Assembly: GCF_027497235.1 (NCBI RefSeq)
Contig: NZ_CP114902.1
Span: 3,870,001-3,934,000 of the forward strand
From: Micromonospora sp. WMMD1128
Lineage (GTDB): Bacteria; Actinomycetota; Actinomycetes; Mycobacteriales; Micromonosporaceae
Length of the DNA: 64,000 nucleotides
Direction of reading: 5' to 3'
Under the pieces are notes generated by a model. The model had not been told where the DNA came from, did no database searches, and saw only the letters and a program-made list of their open reading frames with translations. Each line of letters begins with the position of its first letter. The first letter of the stretch is position 1. The translations under genes were made by a program, and so were the position numbers. This document shows, piece by piece, positions 54,152-62,433 of the stretch.

Positions 54152-54457
54152 GGGGCCTCCTCGAGTCGAGTGTCCTACGGTGCCGACTCCGCGGGCCCCC
54201 GGGTGGGAGCCGACCCGGAAAGCAGAAGGCCCCGGCGTATGCCAGGGCCCACTCGACCGGTCGGCACGATCACAGGATCGCGCATCCGGGATCGGGACGT
54301 GCCCGAAACCGGGGACCGGACCCGGACGCCTGGGCGGCGACTCGGGTGGGAGCGGGCGCTCCGCTTCGCGACCGCCCGCTCGTCAGGGACGGGGGCAGTC
54401 TGGTCGACTCCGCAACACTACACCCCCGGCCCAGGCGCGCCCAAACCGGGCCGCAGG
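54152..54457 (-). promoter_or_regulatory. infC leader and promoter region (306 bases)
   Basis: No gene. On the minus strand, TAGTGT (54415-54420) with an upstream TTGGGC at 18 bases is a possible promoter, giving a leader of about 255 bases. The leader holds a terminator-like hairpin at 54228-54249 and several GC-rich stems. Such a long structured leader suggests attenuation by IF-3 or a ribosomal protein. Confidence 0.45.
54217..54249 (-). terminator. Attenuator-like hairpin in infC leader
   Basis: Minus-strand stem GGCCCTGGC / GCCGGGGCC (54228-54249, one G-U pair, four-base loop) followed by TTCTGCTTTCC. It lies about 77 bases before the infC start codon, so it would terminate transcription in the leader rather than after a gene. 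Confidence 0.5.
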
Positions 54458-54931
54458 TCAGCGGGGTGCCGCGTGGTTGGCGGCGAGCCCGGCCAGGTGC
54501 GCCTGGTGCAGGCGCCGCAACGCGCGGACCGCCTCGACCGCGCTCTCCTTGTCGGCGGCCTGCAACGCGACCATCGGCAGCAGGTCGTCGTCGTGCAGCT
54601 CCAGGCTGGCCCACGGGGCGCCCCGGTCGAACCGGACCCCGCGGATCACCTCCCAGGGCAGCTCGTACGAGCCGAGCACGTTGCGCACCCGCACGCCGTT
54701 CGCGTCGGCGACCACGCGGGGGCGGGTGAACAGCAGGAACCCGAGCGCGCCGAACACGCCCAGCCCGACCATGGCGAACTGGTCGCCGCGCTGGAACGAG
54801 CCGTAGCCGTCGCCGGTGGCGCCGGTCAGCGAGGTCGCGACCAGGCTGAACACCACGAGCAGCGTGATCGCCGCCGCCCAGCAGACCACCCGGACGCGGC
54901 GGGGCCGCACGGTCACCACGGAATCGCTCAC
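54458..54931 (-). CDS. PH-domain membrane protein
   Basis: 157 residues from GTG 54931. Two hydrophobic helices (VVCWAAAITLLVVFSLVATS and FAMVGLGVFGALGFLLFT) are followed by a bacterial PH-like domain (RPRVVADANGVRVRNVLGSYELPWEVIRGVRFDRGAPWASLELHDDDLLPM). A C-terminal helix has AVRALRRLHQAHLAGL. Actinobacterial homologues sit near ribH/hisG and are of unknown function. The GTG overlaps the stop of the DMT gene by four bases. Confidence 0.8.
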   Translation of the reverse strand: MSDSVVTVRPRRVRVVCWAAAITLLVVFSLVATSLTGATGDGYGSFQRGDQFAMVGLGVFGALGFLLFTRPRVVADANGVRVRNVLGSYELPWEVIRGVRFDRGAPWASLELHDDDLLPMVALQAADKESAVEAVRALRRLHQAHLAGLAANHAAPR

Positions 54932-55890
54932 CCGACCAGTCTGCCATCCGGCTCGCGCTCGCGTTCGGCCGCCACACGGACCGGCACCCGCCACCGGACG
55001 CCGGCCACCAGCACCGCCAGCAGCGTGAGCACGGCGCCGGCGAGCACCGGGAGCCGGACGCCCGGCCCGCCGGGCAGCGCCGCGTCCAGCAGCAGCGCGC
55101 CGCTGAGCTGCCCGGCCACCAGCGCCAGCCCGGTCCGCAGCACCCCCGCGGCGCGTACGCCGACGAGCAGGGCGAGCACGATGCCGACGCCGAACACGCC
55201 GCCGACGTAGAGCCACCACTGCGTGGGCCAGGCCGCGTGATCGCCGAACGCGCCGGTCAGCACCGCCACCGCGCCGATCACCGACGAGCTGACCACGAAG
55301 TTCACCGCCAGCCCGGCGGCCGGCCCGATCCCGGCCGCGACCCGGCCGTTGAGCGCGGACTGGAGCGACACCGCCAGCCCGCCGACGACCGAGAGCAGCA
55401 CCATCCCGACCGCCAGGTCGCCGACCGGCCGGCCGAGCTGCGCGAGTGCCACCGCGCCGATGCCGAGCGCCGCCCCGGCCACCCGGGGCGTGGTGAACGG
55501 CAGCCGCCCGACGGCGGCCAGCCCGACCCGGTCGACACCCAGGCCGCCGAGGCTCCCACCGGCCACCTGGGCGATTGTGTATACCGCCACCCCGAGCACC
55601 GGCACCACCGCCGGCGCGGTCAGCACGATCACCGCCCCGCCGACCCCGCCGAGGTAGGACCACCAGGGCAGGCGGGCCCGGCGCAGCCCGGCCAGCCCGG
55701 TCCGCATCGCCGGCAACACGGCCAGCCCGACCAGCACGATCAGGCAGCCGCCCACGTTGTTGACCACCGCGCCGAGCACCGGATCACCGGTCCGCTCCCC
55801 CAGCTCGGCGTTGATCACGCCCTGGGCGGCGGACGCCATGCCACCCAGGACGACGACGGTCAGCGCGGCCGGGAGCGGCAGCGGCCTCAC
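54928..55890 (-). CDS. YdcZ-type DMT-family membrane protein (duplicated)
   Basis: 320 residues with about ten membrane helices in two homologous halves. The start VLGGMASAAQGVINAELGERTGDPVLGAVVNNVGGCLIVL and its internal counterpart SVVGGLAVSLQSALNGRVAAGIGPAAGLAVNFVVSSSVIG are the YdcZ (DUF606) repeat. WWSYLGGVGGAVIVLTAPAVVPVLGVAVYTIAQVAGG is the diagnostic block. The substrate is unknown. GTG 55890 lies in the hisG stop codon (four-base overlap), so it is translated with hisG. Confidence 0.85.
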   Translation of the reverse strand: MRPLPLPAALTVVVLGGMASAAQGVINAELGERTGDPVLGAVVNNVGGCLIVLVGLAVLPAMRTGLAGLRRARLPWWSYLGGVGGAVIVLTAPAVVPVLGVAVYTIAQVAGGSLGGLGVDRVGLAAVGRLPFTTPRVAGAALGIGAVALAQLGRPVGDLAVGMVLLSVVGGLAVSLQSALNGRVAAGIGPAAGLAVNFVVSSSVIGAVAVLTGAFGDHAAWPTQWWLYVGGVFGVGIVLALLVGVRAAGVLRTGLALVAGQLSGALLLDAALPGGPGVRLPVLAGAVLTLLAVLVAGVRWRVPVRVAAEREREPDGRLVG

Positions 55891-56732
55891 AGTCGACAGG
55901 CGTGGATGTTGGTGACCAGGATCGCCCGCGCGCCCAGGTCGTAGAGCTCGTCCATGATCCGGTGCACGTCGTCGCGGAGCACCATCGCCTGCACCGCGAC
56001 CCAGCCCTCCCGGTGCAGCGGCGAGACCGTGGGTGACTCGATGCCCGGCGTGAGCGCGCTGGCCCGGTCGAGCAGCCCGGCCGGCACGTCGTAGGCGAGC
56101 ATCACGTAGCGGCGGGCGACCAGCACGCCGTGCAGCCGGCGTTCCAACTGCTCCTGCTGGGCGCCGCCGGGCGCGCCGGTGCGCCGGACCAGCACCGCCG
56201 AGGAGCGCAGCAGCGGCTCGCCGAAGACCACCAGCCCGGCCTGGCGCAGCGTGGCGCCGGTCTCCACCACGTCGGCCACCACGTCGGCCACGCCGAGCCG
56301 GATGGCGTTCTCCACCGCGCCGTCGAGCCGGATCACCTCGGCCTTGACGTCCAGCTCGGCCAGGTGCCGCTCGACCAGACCCGGGTACGCGGTGGCGATC
56401 CGGTGCCCGCCCAGCTCCCGTACGTCGTCCACGTCCTGCGGGCGGGCGGCGAACCGGAAGGTGGCCCGGCCGAAGGCCAGGTCCATCACCTCCTCGGCCG
56501 GCGCGCCGGAGTCGATCAGCAGGTCCCGCCCGGTGATCCCGACGTCCAGGTCACCGGAGCCGACGTAGGTGGCGATGTCCTTGGGGCGCAGGTAGAAGAA
56601 GTCGATGTCGTTGGGCTCGTCCCGGCAGACCAGGTCCTTCGGGTCGGTGCGCTGGCGGTAGCCCGCCTCGCGCAGCATCTGGGCGGCCTTCTCGGCCAGG
56701 GCGCCCTTGTTGGGTACGGCGACGCGCAGCAT
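55887..56732 (-). CDS. hisG: ATP phosphoribosyltransferase (long, HisZ-independent form)
   Basis: 281 residues. First step of histidine synthesis, from ATP and PRPP. MLRVAVPNKGALAEKAAQML, the YVGSGDLDVGITGRDLLIDSG block, and the PRPP loop VADVVADVVETGATLRQAGL are clear. A C-terminal ACT-like regulatory domain (TPGIESPTVSPLHREGWVAVQAMVLRDDVHRIMDELYDLGARAILVTNIHACRL by pieces) marks the long form, which is inhibited by histidine. AAGGAG lies eight bases upstream of the ATG. hisE is 43 bases upstream. Confidence 0.97.
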   Translation of the reverse strand: MLRVAVPNKGALAEKAAQMLREAGYRQRTDPKDLVCRDEPNDIDFFYLRPKDIATYVGSGDLDVGITGRDLLIDSGAPAEEVMDLAFGRATFRFAARPQDVDDVRELGGHRIATAYPGLVERHLAELDVKAEVIRLDGAVENAIRLGVADVVADVVETGATLRQAGLVVFGEPLLRSSAVLVRRTGAPGGAQQEQLERRLHGVLVARRYVMLAYDVPAGLLDRASALTPGIESPTVSPLHREGWVAVQAMVLRDDVHRIMDELYDLGARAILVTNIHACRL

Positions 56733-56775
56733 GGGAGTGCTCCTTCGTTCGATCGGATGATCAGCGGACGGGCAC

Positions 56776-57039
56776 TCAGAGATGTCGGTAGACGTCCTTC
56801 AGCTCCAGCCCGGTGGCCAGCATCAGCACCTGCGCCTGGTAGAGCAGTTGGGAGATCTCCTCCGCGGTCCGTTCCGGGCCCTCGTGCTCGGCCGCCATCC
56901 ACGACTCGGCCGCCTCCTCGACGACCTTCTTGCCGATGAAGTGCACGCCCTTGGCGAGCGCGTCGACCGTGCCGGAGCCCGGGGTGCCGGCGGCGGCCTT
57001 GGCCTGCAGCTCGGCGAACAACTCCTCGAACGTCTTCAC
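56776..57039 (-). CDS. hisE: Phosphoribosyl-ATP diphosphatase
   Basis: 87 residues from GTG 57039 ([20 protein letters not shown]). The MazG-like fold carries metal-binding acidic residues in [39 protein letters not shown]. It performs the second step of histidine synthesis, removing diphosphate from PR-ATP. A stand-alone HisE, as here, is normal in actinobacteria. An upstream in-frame ATG at 57102 would add a Gly/Arg-rich stretch without homology and is not preferred. Confidence 0.93.
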   Translation of the reverse strand: MKTFEELFAELQAKAAAGTPGSGTVDALAKGVHFIGKKVVEEAAESWMAAEHEGPERTAEEISQLLYQAQVLMLATGLELKDVYRHL

Positions 57040-57164
57040 GGAGGGCGATTCTTCCAGCCGTCCCCGACGGGCGCGCCCACCGGGTCCCCCGGCGTCGCCC
57101 ACCTCACCAGCCGTCCCCGCCGGGCAGTCGACACGGGGCCACCTCCACCCGCAAAGAAAGCAAG

Positions 57165-57188
57165 CTTTCGAAATAGTGGTTTCGAAAG
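57165..57188. promoter_or_regulatory. Operator of the ArsR-type/MFS operon
   Basis: CTTTCGAAA (57165-57173) and TTTCGAAAG (57180-57188) form a perfect inverted repeat six bases apart; a further CTTTCGA follows at 57193-57199. TAGTCT (57189-57194) may be a -10 element, giving a transcript that starts at the ATG at 57201. The repeat would therefore overlap the promoter, fitting autorepression. Confidence 0.65.
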
Positions 57189-57200
57189 TAGTCTTTCGAC

Positions 57201-57773
57201 ATGACCGAGCAACGTCCCCGCGAGATCACGGACGTGGACACCCTCCGGGCCTTCACCCATCCGTTGCGCCTGCGCATCCTGAATGCCGTCGGCCTCCACG
57301 GGCCGCTGACCGCCACCGAGGTTTCCGAACGCGTCGGCGAGAGCCCCGCCAACTGCTCCTGGCACCTGCGTCAGCTCGCCAAGTACGGCTTCGTCGCCGA
57401 CGCCGGTGGCGGCACCGGACGGCAGCGACCGTGGCGTCTGGTCACCGACGGCCACCGGTGGGGCGACGGAGACGAGAGCCCCGAGCTGGCCAGGGCCGGC
57501 GACGCCGCCGCCCGGGTCCTGCTCGACCTGGAATACCGCAAGCTCTGGGACTGGATGGCCGCCCGCCGCCAGGACTCCCCAGCGTGGCGTGACGCCGGGT
57601 TCTTCAACCAGTTCATCGGCTGGTACACCGCCGAGGAAATGGCCGGGCTCCGGGATGAGATCCGCGCGCTCTTCGCCCGGCACCTGGCGCGGCTCGACGA
57701 CCCGGGGAGCCGGCCACCCGGGTCCCGCCCGGTTCGGATGGTGGCCTGGGGCGTGCCGGAGGTGGAGCGGTGA
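57201..57773 (+). CDS. ArsR-type winged-helix regulator
   Basis: 190 residues. The N-terminal winged helix ([54 protein letters not shown]) is ArsR/HTH_20-like. A helical C-terminal region follows ([54 protein letters not shown]). No metal-binding cysteine motif is present, so it is more likely a drug or small-molecule responsive repressor. It overlaps the MFS gene by four bases and lies behind a strong palindrome, so it probably represses its own operon. Confidence 0.88.
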   Translation: MTEQRPREITDVDTLRAFTHPLRLRILNAVGLHGPLTATEVSERVGESPANCSWHLRQLAKYGFVADAGGGTGRQRPWRLVTDGHRWGDGDESPELARAGDAAARVLLDLEYRKLWDWMAARRQDSPAWRDAGFFNQFIGWYTAEEMAGLRDEIRALFARHLARLDDPGSRPPGSRPVRMVAWGVPEVER

Positions 57774-59062
57774 GAGGACTGCTACGTCGCCCGGACGTCC
57801 GGCTGTTCTTCATCGCGCTGACCGTGAGCACGATCGCCGAGTCGGTGCTGCTGCTGGCGCTTGCCGTATGGGTCAAGCAGCTCACCGGCTCCGACGGGCT
57901 GGCGGGCGCCACGTTCGTCGCGCTGACCGCCCCGATGGTGCTCGCGCCGCTGGTCGGTTGGGTGGTGGACCGGCTGCCCCGACGCCGGCTGTTCGTGGCG
58001 CTCAACGCCGCGACGGCCGTCCTGCTGCTACCGCTGCTGACCGTGCACGACGCCGGCCGGCTCTGGGTGGTCTACGCGGTGGCCGCCGGTTACGGGCTGT
58101 CCTATCTCGCGCTCGGCGCCACGGTCACCGCGCTCGTGCAGGAACTGGTCCCCGGCGCACTGCTGCCCGACGCCAACGGCGCGGCCCAGACCGTCAAGCA
58201 GGGACTGCGCCTCGCGGGCCCACTGCTCGGCGCCGGGCTGTACGTCCTCCTCGGCGGCCCGGCCCTGGCCGCCGTCTGCGCCGCCGGGTTCCTGTTGTCG
58301 GCACTGACCGGGCTGGCCCTACGGCCGTCGCCGACAGCCTGCACACCCCGGGCGCCCGGGGCCACGGACACCAGAGCCCCGGTTGTCGTCGCCGAGGTGG
58401 CCGGCCCGGATCGCGCGGGCGGGCGACACGAGCTGGTCGCCGGCGTCCGGCACCTGATGGGCGAGCCGGCGCTACGCCGCGCCACAGTGGCCGCCGTGAT
58501 CGCCATGATCGGGTTGGGCTTCGGCGAGACGCTCTGGTTCGCGTACGTCGACCAGGGGCTCGGCCGGGAACCGGCCTTCCTCGGCGTGCTGGTCTCGCTC
58601 CAGGGCGTCGGCGGCCTGGCCGGCGGGCTCGGGTCGGCGGCGCTGGTGCGCCGGTGCGGCGAGCTGGGCGCGATGGCGATCGGCGTGGCCTGCGTCGCCG
58701 TCGCAAGCGTGGCGCTGACCCGACCGGTTCTCGCCCTCGCCGTGGCGGCCAGCCTGCTGATCGGGCTGGGCCTGCCGGTCGCCTGGGTGGCCGTGATCAC
58801 GCTGGTGCAGCGGGGTACCGCACCCGATCTGGTGGGCCGGGCCTCAGCCGCGCTGGACGCGCTGGCGAGCGGTCCACAGGCCGTGGCCATCGGTGCCGGC
58901 GCACTCCTCGTCGGGCTGGTCGACTACCGCCTGCTCTACGCCGCGATCGGCGTCGTGCTCACGGCTGCCGCCGGCTATCTCGTCACCGGCCGCCGCCTGA
59001 CGACACCTCCCACGGTCGATCACCCGGCCACCTCCGACGCCGTCCCAGCCACAGCGGGGTAG
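57770..59062 (+). CDS. MFS transporter
   Basis: 430 residues with about twelve membrane helices. RLFFIALTVSTIAESVLLLALAVWVKQLTGSDGLAGATFVALTAP at the start and WVVDRLPRRRLFVALNAATAVLLL (the cytoplasmic loop 2-3 D-R-x-P-R-R) are typical of MFS exporters of the macrolide-efflux-like group. A short hydrophilic loop in the middle (~residues 185-215, PSPTACTPRAPGATDTRAP) separates the halves. It probably exports a toxic compound sensed by the co-encoded ArsR-type repressor. The substrate is unknown. Confidence 0.88.
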   Translation: MRGLLRRPDVRLFFIALTVSTIAESVLLLALAVWVKQLTGSDGLAGATFVALTAPMVLAPLVGWVVDRLPRRRLFVALNAATAVLLLPLLTVHDAGRLWVVYAVAAGYGLSYLALGATVTALVQELVPGALLPDANGAAQTVKQGLRLAGPLLGAGLYVLLGGPALAAVCAAGFLLSALTGLALRPSPTACTPRAPGATDTRAPVVVAEVAGPDRAGGRHELVAGVRHLMGEPALRRATVAAVIAMIGLGFGETLWFAYVDQGLGREPAFLGVLVSLQGVGGLAGGLGSAALVRRCGELGAMAIGVACVAVASVALTRPVLALAVAASLLIGLGLPVAWVAVITLVQRGTAPDLVGRASAALDALASGPQAVAIGAGALLVGLVDYRLLYAAIGVVLTAAAGYLVTGRRLTTPPTVDHPATSDAVPATAG

Positions 59063-59137
59063 CCCCTGCCACGCCGCCTCTTCCGCCAGCCGCCGGAGCC
59101 GAACTCACCACCGACCCACCGCGACCCCGAGCACCGG

Positions 59138-59194
59138 CGATCATGAGGTTGGCGGCAGTCCGCCTCCGACTTGTCGCCGTCAACCTCATGATCG
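59138..59194. repeat. Dispersed palindromic repeat, second copy
   Basis: Arms CGATCATGAGGTTGGCGGC (59138-59156) and 59176-59194 pair over 19 bases with one G-T mismatch, around a 19-base loop. Same family as 18685-18741. It lies between the convergent MFS and ribH genes. The surrounding bases 59063-59214 hold nothing else. Confidence 0.8.
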
Positions 59195-59214
59195 ACAGGG
59201 CTGGAGGGCGGTGG

Positions 59215-59712
59215 TCAGGCGAAGCCGACGCGGTGGGCGTTCGCGGCGTCCAGGGCGCGGACGGCGAGCGCGGCGTCCAACGCGGCCACGGTGGCCGCCC
59301 AGCCCTTGTCCTCGGCCGAGCCGGGCAGCCCGGCCCGGTCCCGGGCCTGCTCGATGGTGTCCACCGTGAGCACGCCGTGCGCCACCGGCTTGCCCTCGTC
59401 CAGCGCCACCCGGGTCAGCCCCTCGGTGACCGACTGGCAGACGTAGTCGAAGTGGGCGGTCGCGCCGCGCACCACGACGCCGAGCGCGACCACCACGTCG
59501 AAGCGCCGGGCCATCGCCTGGGCCACCACCGGCAGCTCCACCGAGCCGGCCACCCGGGCCACCACGGCCCGCGCGCCGCACGCCTGCGCGGCGGCCACCG
59601 CCCGGTCGGCCATGTGGTCGGTCAGCTCGCCGTGCCAGCGCGCGGCCACCACGCCGACGGTCATCCCGGCGGCGTCCACCGCGGTCACGCCCGGCTCCCC
59701 GAAACCCGCCAT
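59215..59712 (-). CDS. ribH: 6,7-dimethyl-8-ribityllumazine synthase
   Basis: 165 residues. Condenses 5-amino-6-ribitylaminouracil with 3,4-dihydroxy-2-butanone 4-phosphate. The fold is clear: VGVVAARWHGELTDHMADRAVAAAQACGA, VARVAGSVELPVVAQAMARRFDVVVALGVVVRGATAHFDYVCQSVTEGL (with the GSVELP and ALGxVxRG motifs), then VALDEGKPVAHGVLTVDTIEQARDRAG. It forms icosahedral or pentameric shells in other species. It is the last gene of the rib operon, three bases after ribBA. Confidence 0.97.
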   Translation of the reverse strand: MAGFGEPGVTAVDAAGMTVGVVAARWHGELTDHMADRAVAAAQACGARAVVARVAGSVELPVVAQAMARRFDVVVALGVVVRGATAHFDYVCQSVTEGLTRVALDEGKPVAHGVLTVDTIEQARDRAGLPGSAEDKGWAATVAALDAALAVRALDAANAHRVGFA

Positions 59713-59715
59713 CTC

Positions 59716-61143
59716 CTACGCTCCCCTCTCGTCACCGGCGACCGGACGCCCCATCGGCGCCTCGCCCACCTCGCCCGGCCCGGCCAGCCCATCCGGCCCG
59801 GCCAGCCCATCCGGCCCGGCCAGCCCATCCGGCCCGGCCAGCCCATCCGGCCCGGCCAGCCCATCCGGCCCGGCCAGCCCATCCGGCCCGGCCAGCCCAT
59901 CCGGCCCGGCCAGCCCATCCGGCCCGGACGGCCCGTCCAGACCGTCCAGCAGGTGGCCCATCCGGTCCCGCTTGGTGCGCAGGTAGCGCACGTTCTCCGG
60001 GTTGGACCGCACCGGCAACCCCTCCCGGCCGGTGACGGTGAGGCCGTACCCCTCCAGTCCGGCCCGCTTGGCCGGGTTGTTGGTCAGCAGCCGCATCGAG
60101 CGGACGCCGAGGTCGTACAGGATCTGCGCGCCGGTGCCGTAGTCCCGCGCGTCGGCCGGCAGTCCGAGGTCGAGGTTGGCGTCCACGGTGTCGCGTCCCT
60201 GGTCCTGGAGCTGGTACGCCTGGAGCTTGTGCAGCAGGCCGATGCCGCGACCCTCGTGGCCGCGCATGTAGAGGACCACCCCGCGCCCCTCCTGGGCCAC
60301 CCGGGCCAGGGCGGCCTGCAACTGCGGGCCGCAGTCGCAGCGCAGCGAGCCGAACACGTCCCCGGTGAGGCACTCGGAGTGCACCCGGACCAGCACGTCC
60401 CGGCCGTCGCCGAGGTCACCGAAGACAAGCGCGACGTGCTCGGCCGGGTCGTGCGTGGCGCGGTAGCCGAGCGCCCGGAACACGCCGTACGGCGTGGGCA
60501 TCCGCGCCTCGGCGGCCAGCTCCACCTGCTTCTCGGTGCGCCGCCGGTAAGCGATCAGGTCGGCGATGGTGACGAGCGTCAGCCCGTGCTCGGCGCAGAA
60601 CTTCTCCAGGTCCGGCAGGCGCATCATGGTGCCGTCGTCGTTGACCAGCTCGCAGAGCACGCCGGCCGGGCGCAGGCCGGCCAGCCGGGTCAGGTCGACC
60701 GCCGCCTCGGTGTGCCCGGGGCGCCGCAGCACCCCGCCCGACCGGGCCCGCAGCGGCACCACGTGACCCGGGCGGGCCAGGTCGGTCGGGTCGGTGCCGG
60801 CGTCGGCGAGCAGCCGGATGGTGTGCGACCGGTCGGCGGCCGAGATGCCGGTGCTGACCCCCTCCCGGGCGTCCACGGTCACCGTGTACGCGGTGCCGCG
60901 CCGGTCCTGGTTGGTGTGGTGCATCGGCGGCAGGTCCAGCCGGTCGCACTCGTCCTCGGTCAGCGGCACGCACACGTACCCGGAGGTGTGCCGGACCATG
61001 AACGCGAGCAGCTCGGGCGTGGCCAGCTCGGCCGCGAAGATCAGGTCGCCCTCGTTCTCCCGGTCGAAGTCGTCGACCACGACCACGGGCCGGCCGGCGG
61101 CGATGTCCGCCACCGCCTGTTCGATCGAACCGAAGCTGGTCAT
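59716..61143 (-). CDS. ribBA: Bifunctional DHBP synthase / GTP cyclohydrolase II with repeat tail
   Basis: 475 residues. Residues ~1-205 are RibB ([20 protein letters not shown] with the DRENEGD metal motif, [11 protein letters not shown]). Residues ~206-405 are RibA ([24 protein letters not shown] with zinc cysteines, [27 protein letters not shown]). The C-terminus after [16 protein letters not shown] carries eight copies of the hexapeptide GPDGLA, then [13 protein letters not shown]. The two enzymes start both branches of riboflavin synthesis. ATG 61143 overlaps the transporter stop by four bases. Confidence 0.96.
   Translation of the reverse strand: MTSFGSIEQAVADIAAGRPVVVVDDFDRENEGDLIFAAELATPELLAFMVRHTSGYVCVPLTEDECDRLDLPPMHHTNQDRRGTAYTVTVDAREGVSTGISAADRSHTIRLLADAGTDPTDLARPGHVVPLRARSGGVLRRPGHTEAAVDLTRLAGLRPAGVLCELVNDDGTMMRLPDLEKFCAEHGLTLVTIADLIAYRRRTEKQVELAAEARMPTPYGVFRALGYRATHDPAEHVALVFGDLGDGRDVLVRVHSECLTGDVFGSLRCDCGPQLQAALARVAQEGRGVVLYMRGHEGRGIGLLHKLQAYQLQDQGRDTVDANLDLGLPADARDYGTGAQILYDLGVRSMRLLTNNPAKRAGLEGYGLTVTGREGLPVRSNPENVRYLRTKRDRMGHLLDGLDGPSGPDGLAGPDGLAGPDGLAGPDGLAGPDGLAGPDGLAGPDGLAGPDGLAGPGEVGEAPMGRPVAGDERGA
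59777..59920. repeat. 8 x 18-bp in-frame tandem repeat in ribBA
   Basis: Eight consecutive units of GGCCCGGCCAGCCCATCC, essentially identical, encoding (GPDGLA)8 on the minus strand. The unit length is a multiple of three, so copy-number change keeps the frame. The repeat lies in a tail outside the catalytic domains. Confidence 0.95.
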
Positions 61144-61838
61144 GCCACGACCTCCGAGTACGTCGCCGGGATCGGGGTGCGGGCGGCCACGGCGGCGCGG
61201 GAGGTGCGCCACCAGGTGTGGAAGCCGGCCGCGCAGAACGCGCCGTAGACCAGGTACATGGCGGCCGACGGGTAGAAGCCGCCGCGCAGCAGCAGCGGCA
61301 CGCCGACCGCGTCGACGGCGATCCAGACCAGCCAGAACTCCACCCAGCCGCGGGCCATGCCGTAGGTGGCCAGCAGGCTGCCGACCAGGATCCAGGCGTC
61401 CGCGAGCGGCCCCCACGAACCGAGCGCGGCAAGCGCCGGGTAGGCGACGGCGGTGCCGACGGCGGCGGCGACGAGCAGGCCGAGCCGTTCCCGGCCGGTG
61501 GCCCAGCGCGGCACCACGGCCGGCTCCGCGCCGCCGCCGGACCGGCGGTTGCGCGTCCAGCGCCACCAGCCGTAGACGCTCACCGCGAAGAAGAAGACCT
61601 GGCGGCCGGCCTGGCCGTAGAGGTCGTGCGCCTGCGGGGTGGCGAAGACGCCACCGAGGAACACGGTGAACAGCAGCCCGTTGCCGATCATGCCGACCGG
61701 CCAGGCCCAGACCACCCGGCGCAGCCCGAGCAGCGCCGAGACCAGCCCGAACACGTTGCCCACGACCTCCCGGACCAGCACCGGCGAACCGGCCACGTGC
61801 ACCTGGGCGTCGAGCAGCCAGGCGATCGGGCCGGTCAC
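61140..61838 (-). CDS. PnuC/RibM-like transporter in the rib operon
   Basis: 232 residues from GTG 61838 with about seven membrane helices: [37 protein letters not shown] (PnuC start), [24 protein letters not shown] (the PnuC W-x-x-W region), [36 protein letters not shown]. PnuC proteins carry nicotinamide riboside, but PnuC homologues inside FMN-riboswitch operons of actinobacteria (RibM) import riboflavin. Its position between ribE and ribBA supports the RibM reading. Four-base overlaps with both neighbours. Confidence 0.88.
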   Translation of the reverse strand: MTGPIAWLLDAQVHVAGSPVLVREVVGNVFGLVSALLGLRRVVWAWPVGMIGNGLLFTVFLGGVFATPQAHDLYGQAGRQVFFFAVSVYGWWRWTRNRRSGGGAEPAVVPRWATGRERLGLLVAAAVGTAVAYPALAALGSWGPLADAWILVGSLLATYGMARGWVEFWLVWIAVDAVGVPLLLRGGFYPSAAMYLVYGAFCAAGFHTWWRTSRAAVAARTPIPATYSEVVA

Positions 61839-62431
61839 CGCGCACCGCCCATCAGCCGCTCGACGTACTTGGCCAGCACGTCCACCTCCAGGTTGACCGG
61901 GTCGCCGGGCCCCTTGGCGCCGAGCGTGGTGAGTTTCAGGGTGGTCGGGATCAGCCCGACGGTGAACCAGTCGTCGCCCACCTCCGCGACGGTGAGCGAC
62001 ACGCCGTCGACGGTGATCGAGCCCTTCTCCACCACGTAGCGGGCCAGCCCGGCCGGCAGCCGGAACCGGACCGTCTCCCACTGCGCGGCCGGTTCCCGGG
62101 CGGTCACCTCGCCGACGCCGTCGACGTGCCCCTGCACCAGGTGCCCGCCGAGCCGGCTGTTCAACGCGGCGGCCCGCTCCAGGTTGACCGGGTCGCCGGG
62201 GCGCAGCGCCCCGAGCGCGGTGCGGCGCAGCGTCTCGCCCATCACGTCGGCGGTGAAGACGCCCGCGTCGGCGTCGACCACGGTCAGGCAGACCCCGTTG
62301 ACCGCGATGGAGTCGCCGTGCCGGGCGTCCGAGGTGACGAGCGGGCCGCGAATGGCGACAAGCGCCGAGTCGTCGCCGGTCTCGGTGCTCCGGACGATCT
62401 CGCCCAGTTCCTCGACGATGCCGGTGAACAT
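61835..62431 (-). CDS. ribE: Riboflavin synthase alpha chain
   Basis: 198 residues made of two lumazine-binding barrels. The first starts [29 protein letters not shown] with [34 protein letters not shown]. The second repeats the pattern with [20 protein letters not shown] and [32 protein letters not shown]. It dismutates two lumazines into riboflavin plus a pyrimidine returned to RibH. ATG 62431 lies two bases after the ribD stop. Confidence 0.97.
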   Translation of the reverse strand: MFTGIVEELGEIVRSTETGDDSALVAIRGPLVTSDARHGDSIAVNGVCLTVVDADAGVFTADVMGETLRRTALGALRPGDPVNLERAAALNSRLGGHLVQGHVDGVGEVTAREPAAQWETVRFRLPAGLARYVVEKGSITVDGVSLTVAEVGDDWFTVGLIPTTLKLTTLGAKGPGDPVNLEVDVLAKYVERLMGGAR

Positions 62432-62433
62432 GG

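Noticed and set aside
59777..59920. CRISPR-like array
   Set aside because: The units are contiguous with no spacers, in frame inside ribBA, and no cas genes are present.
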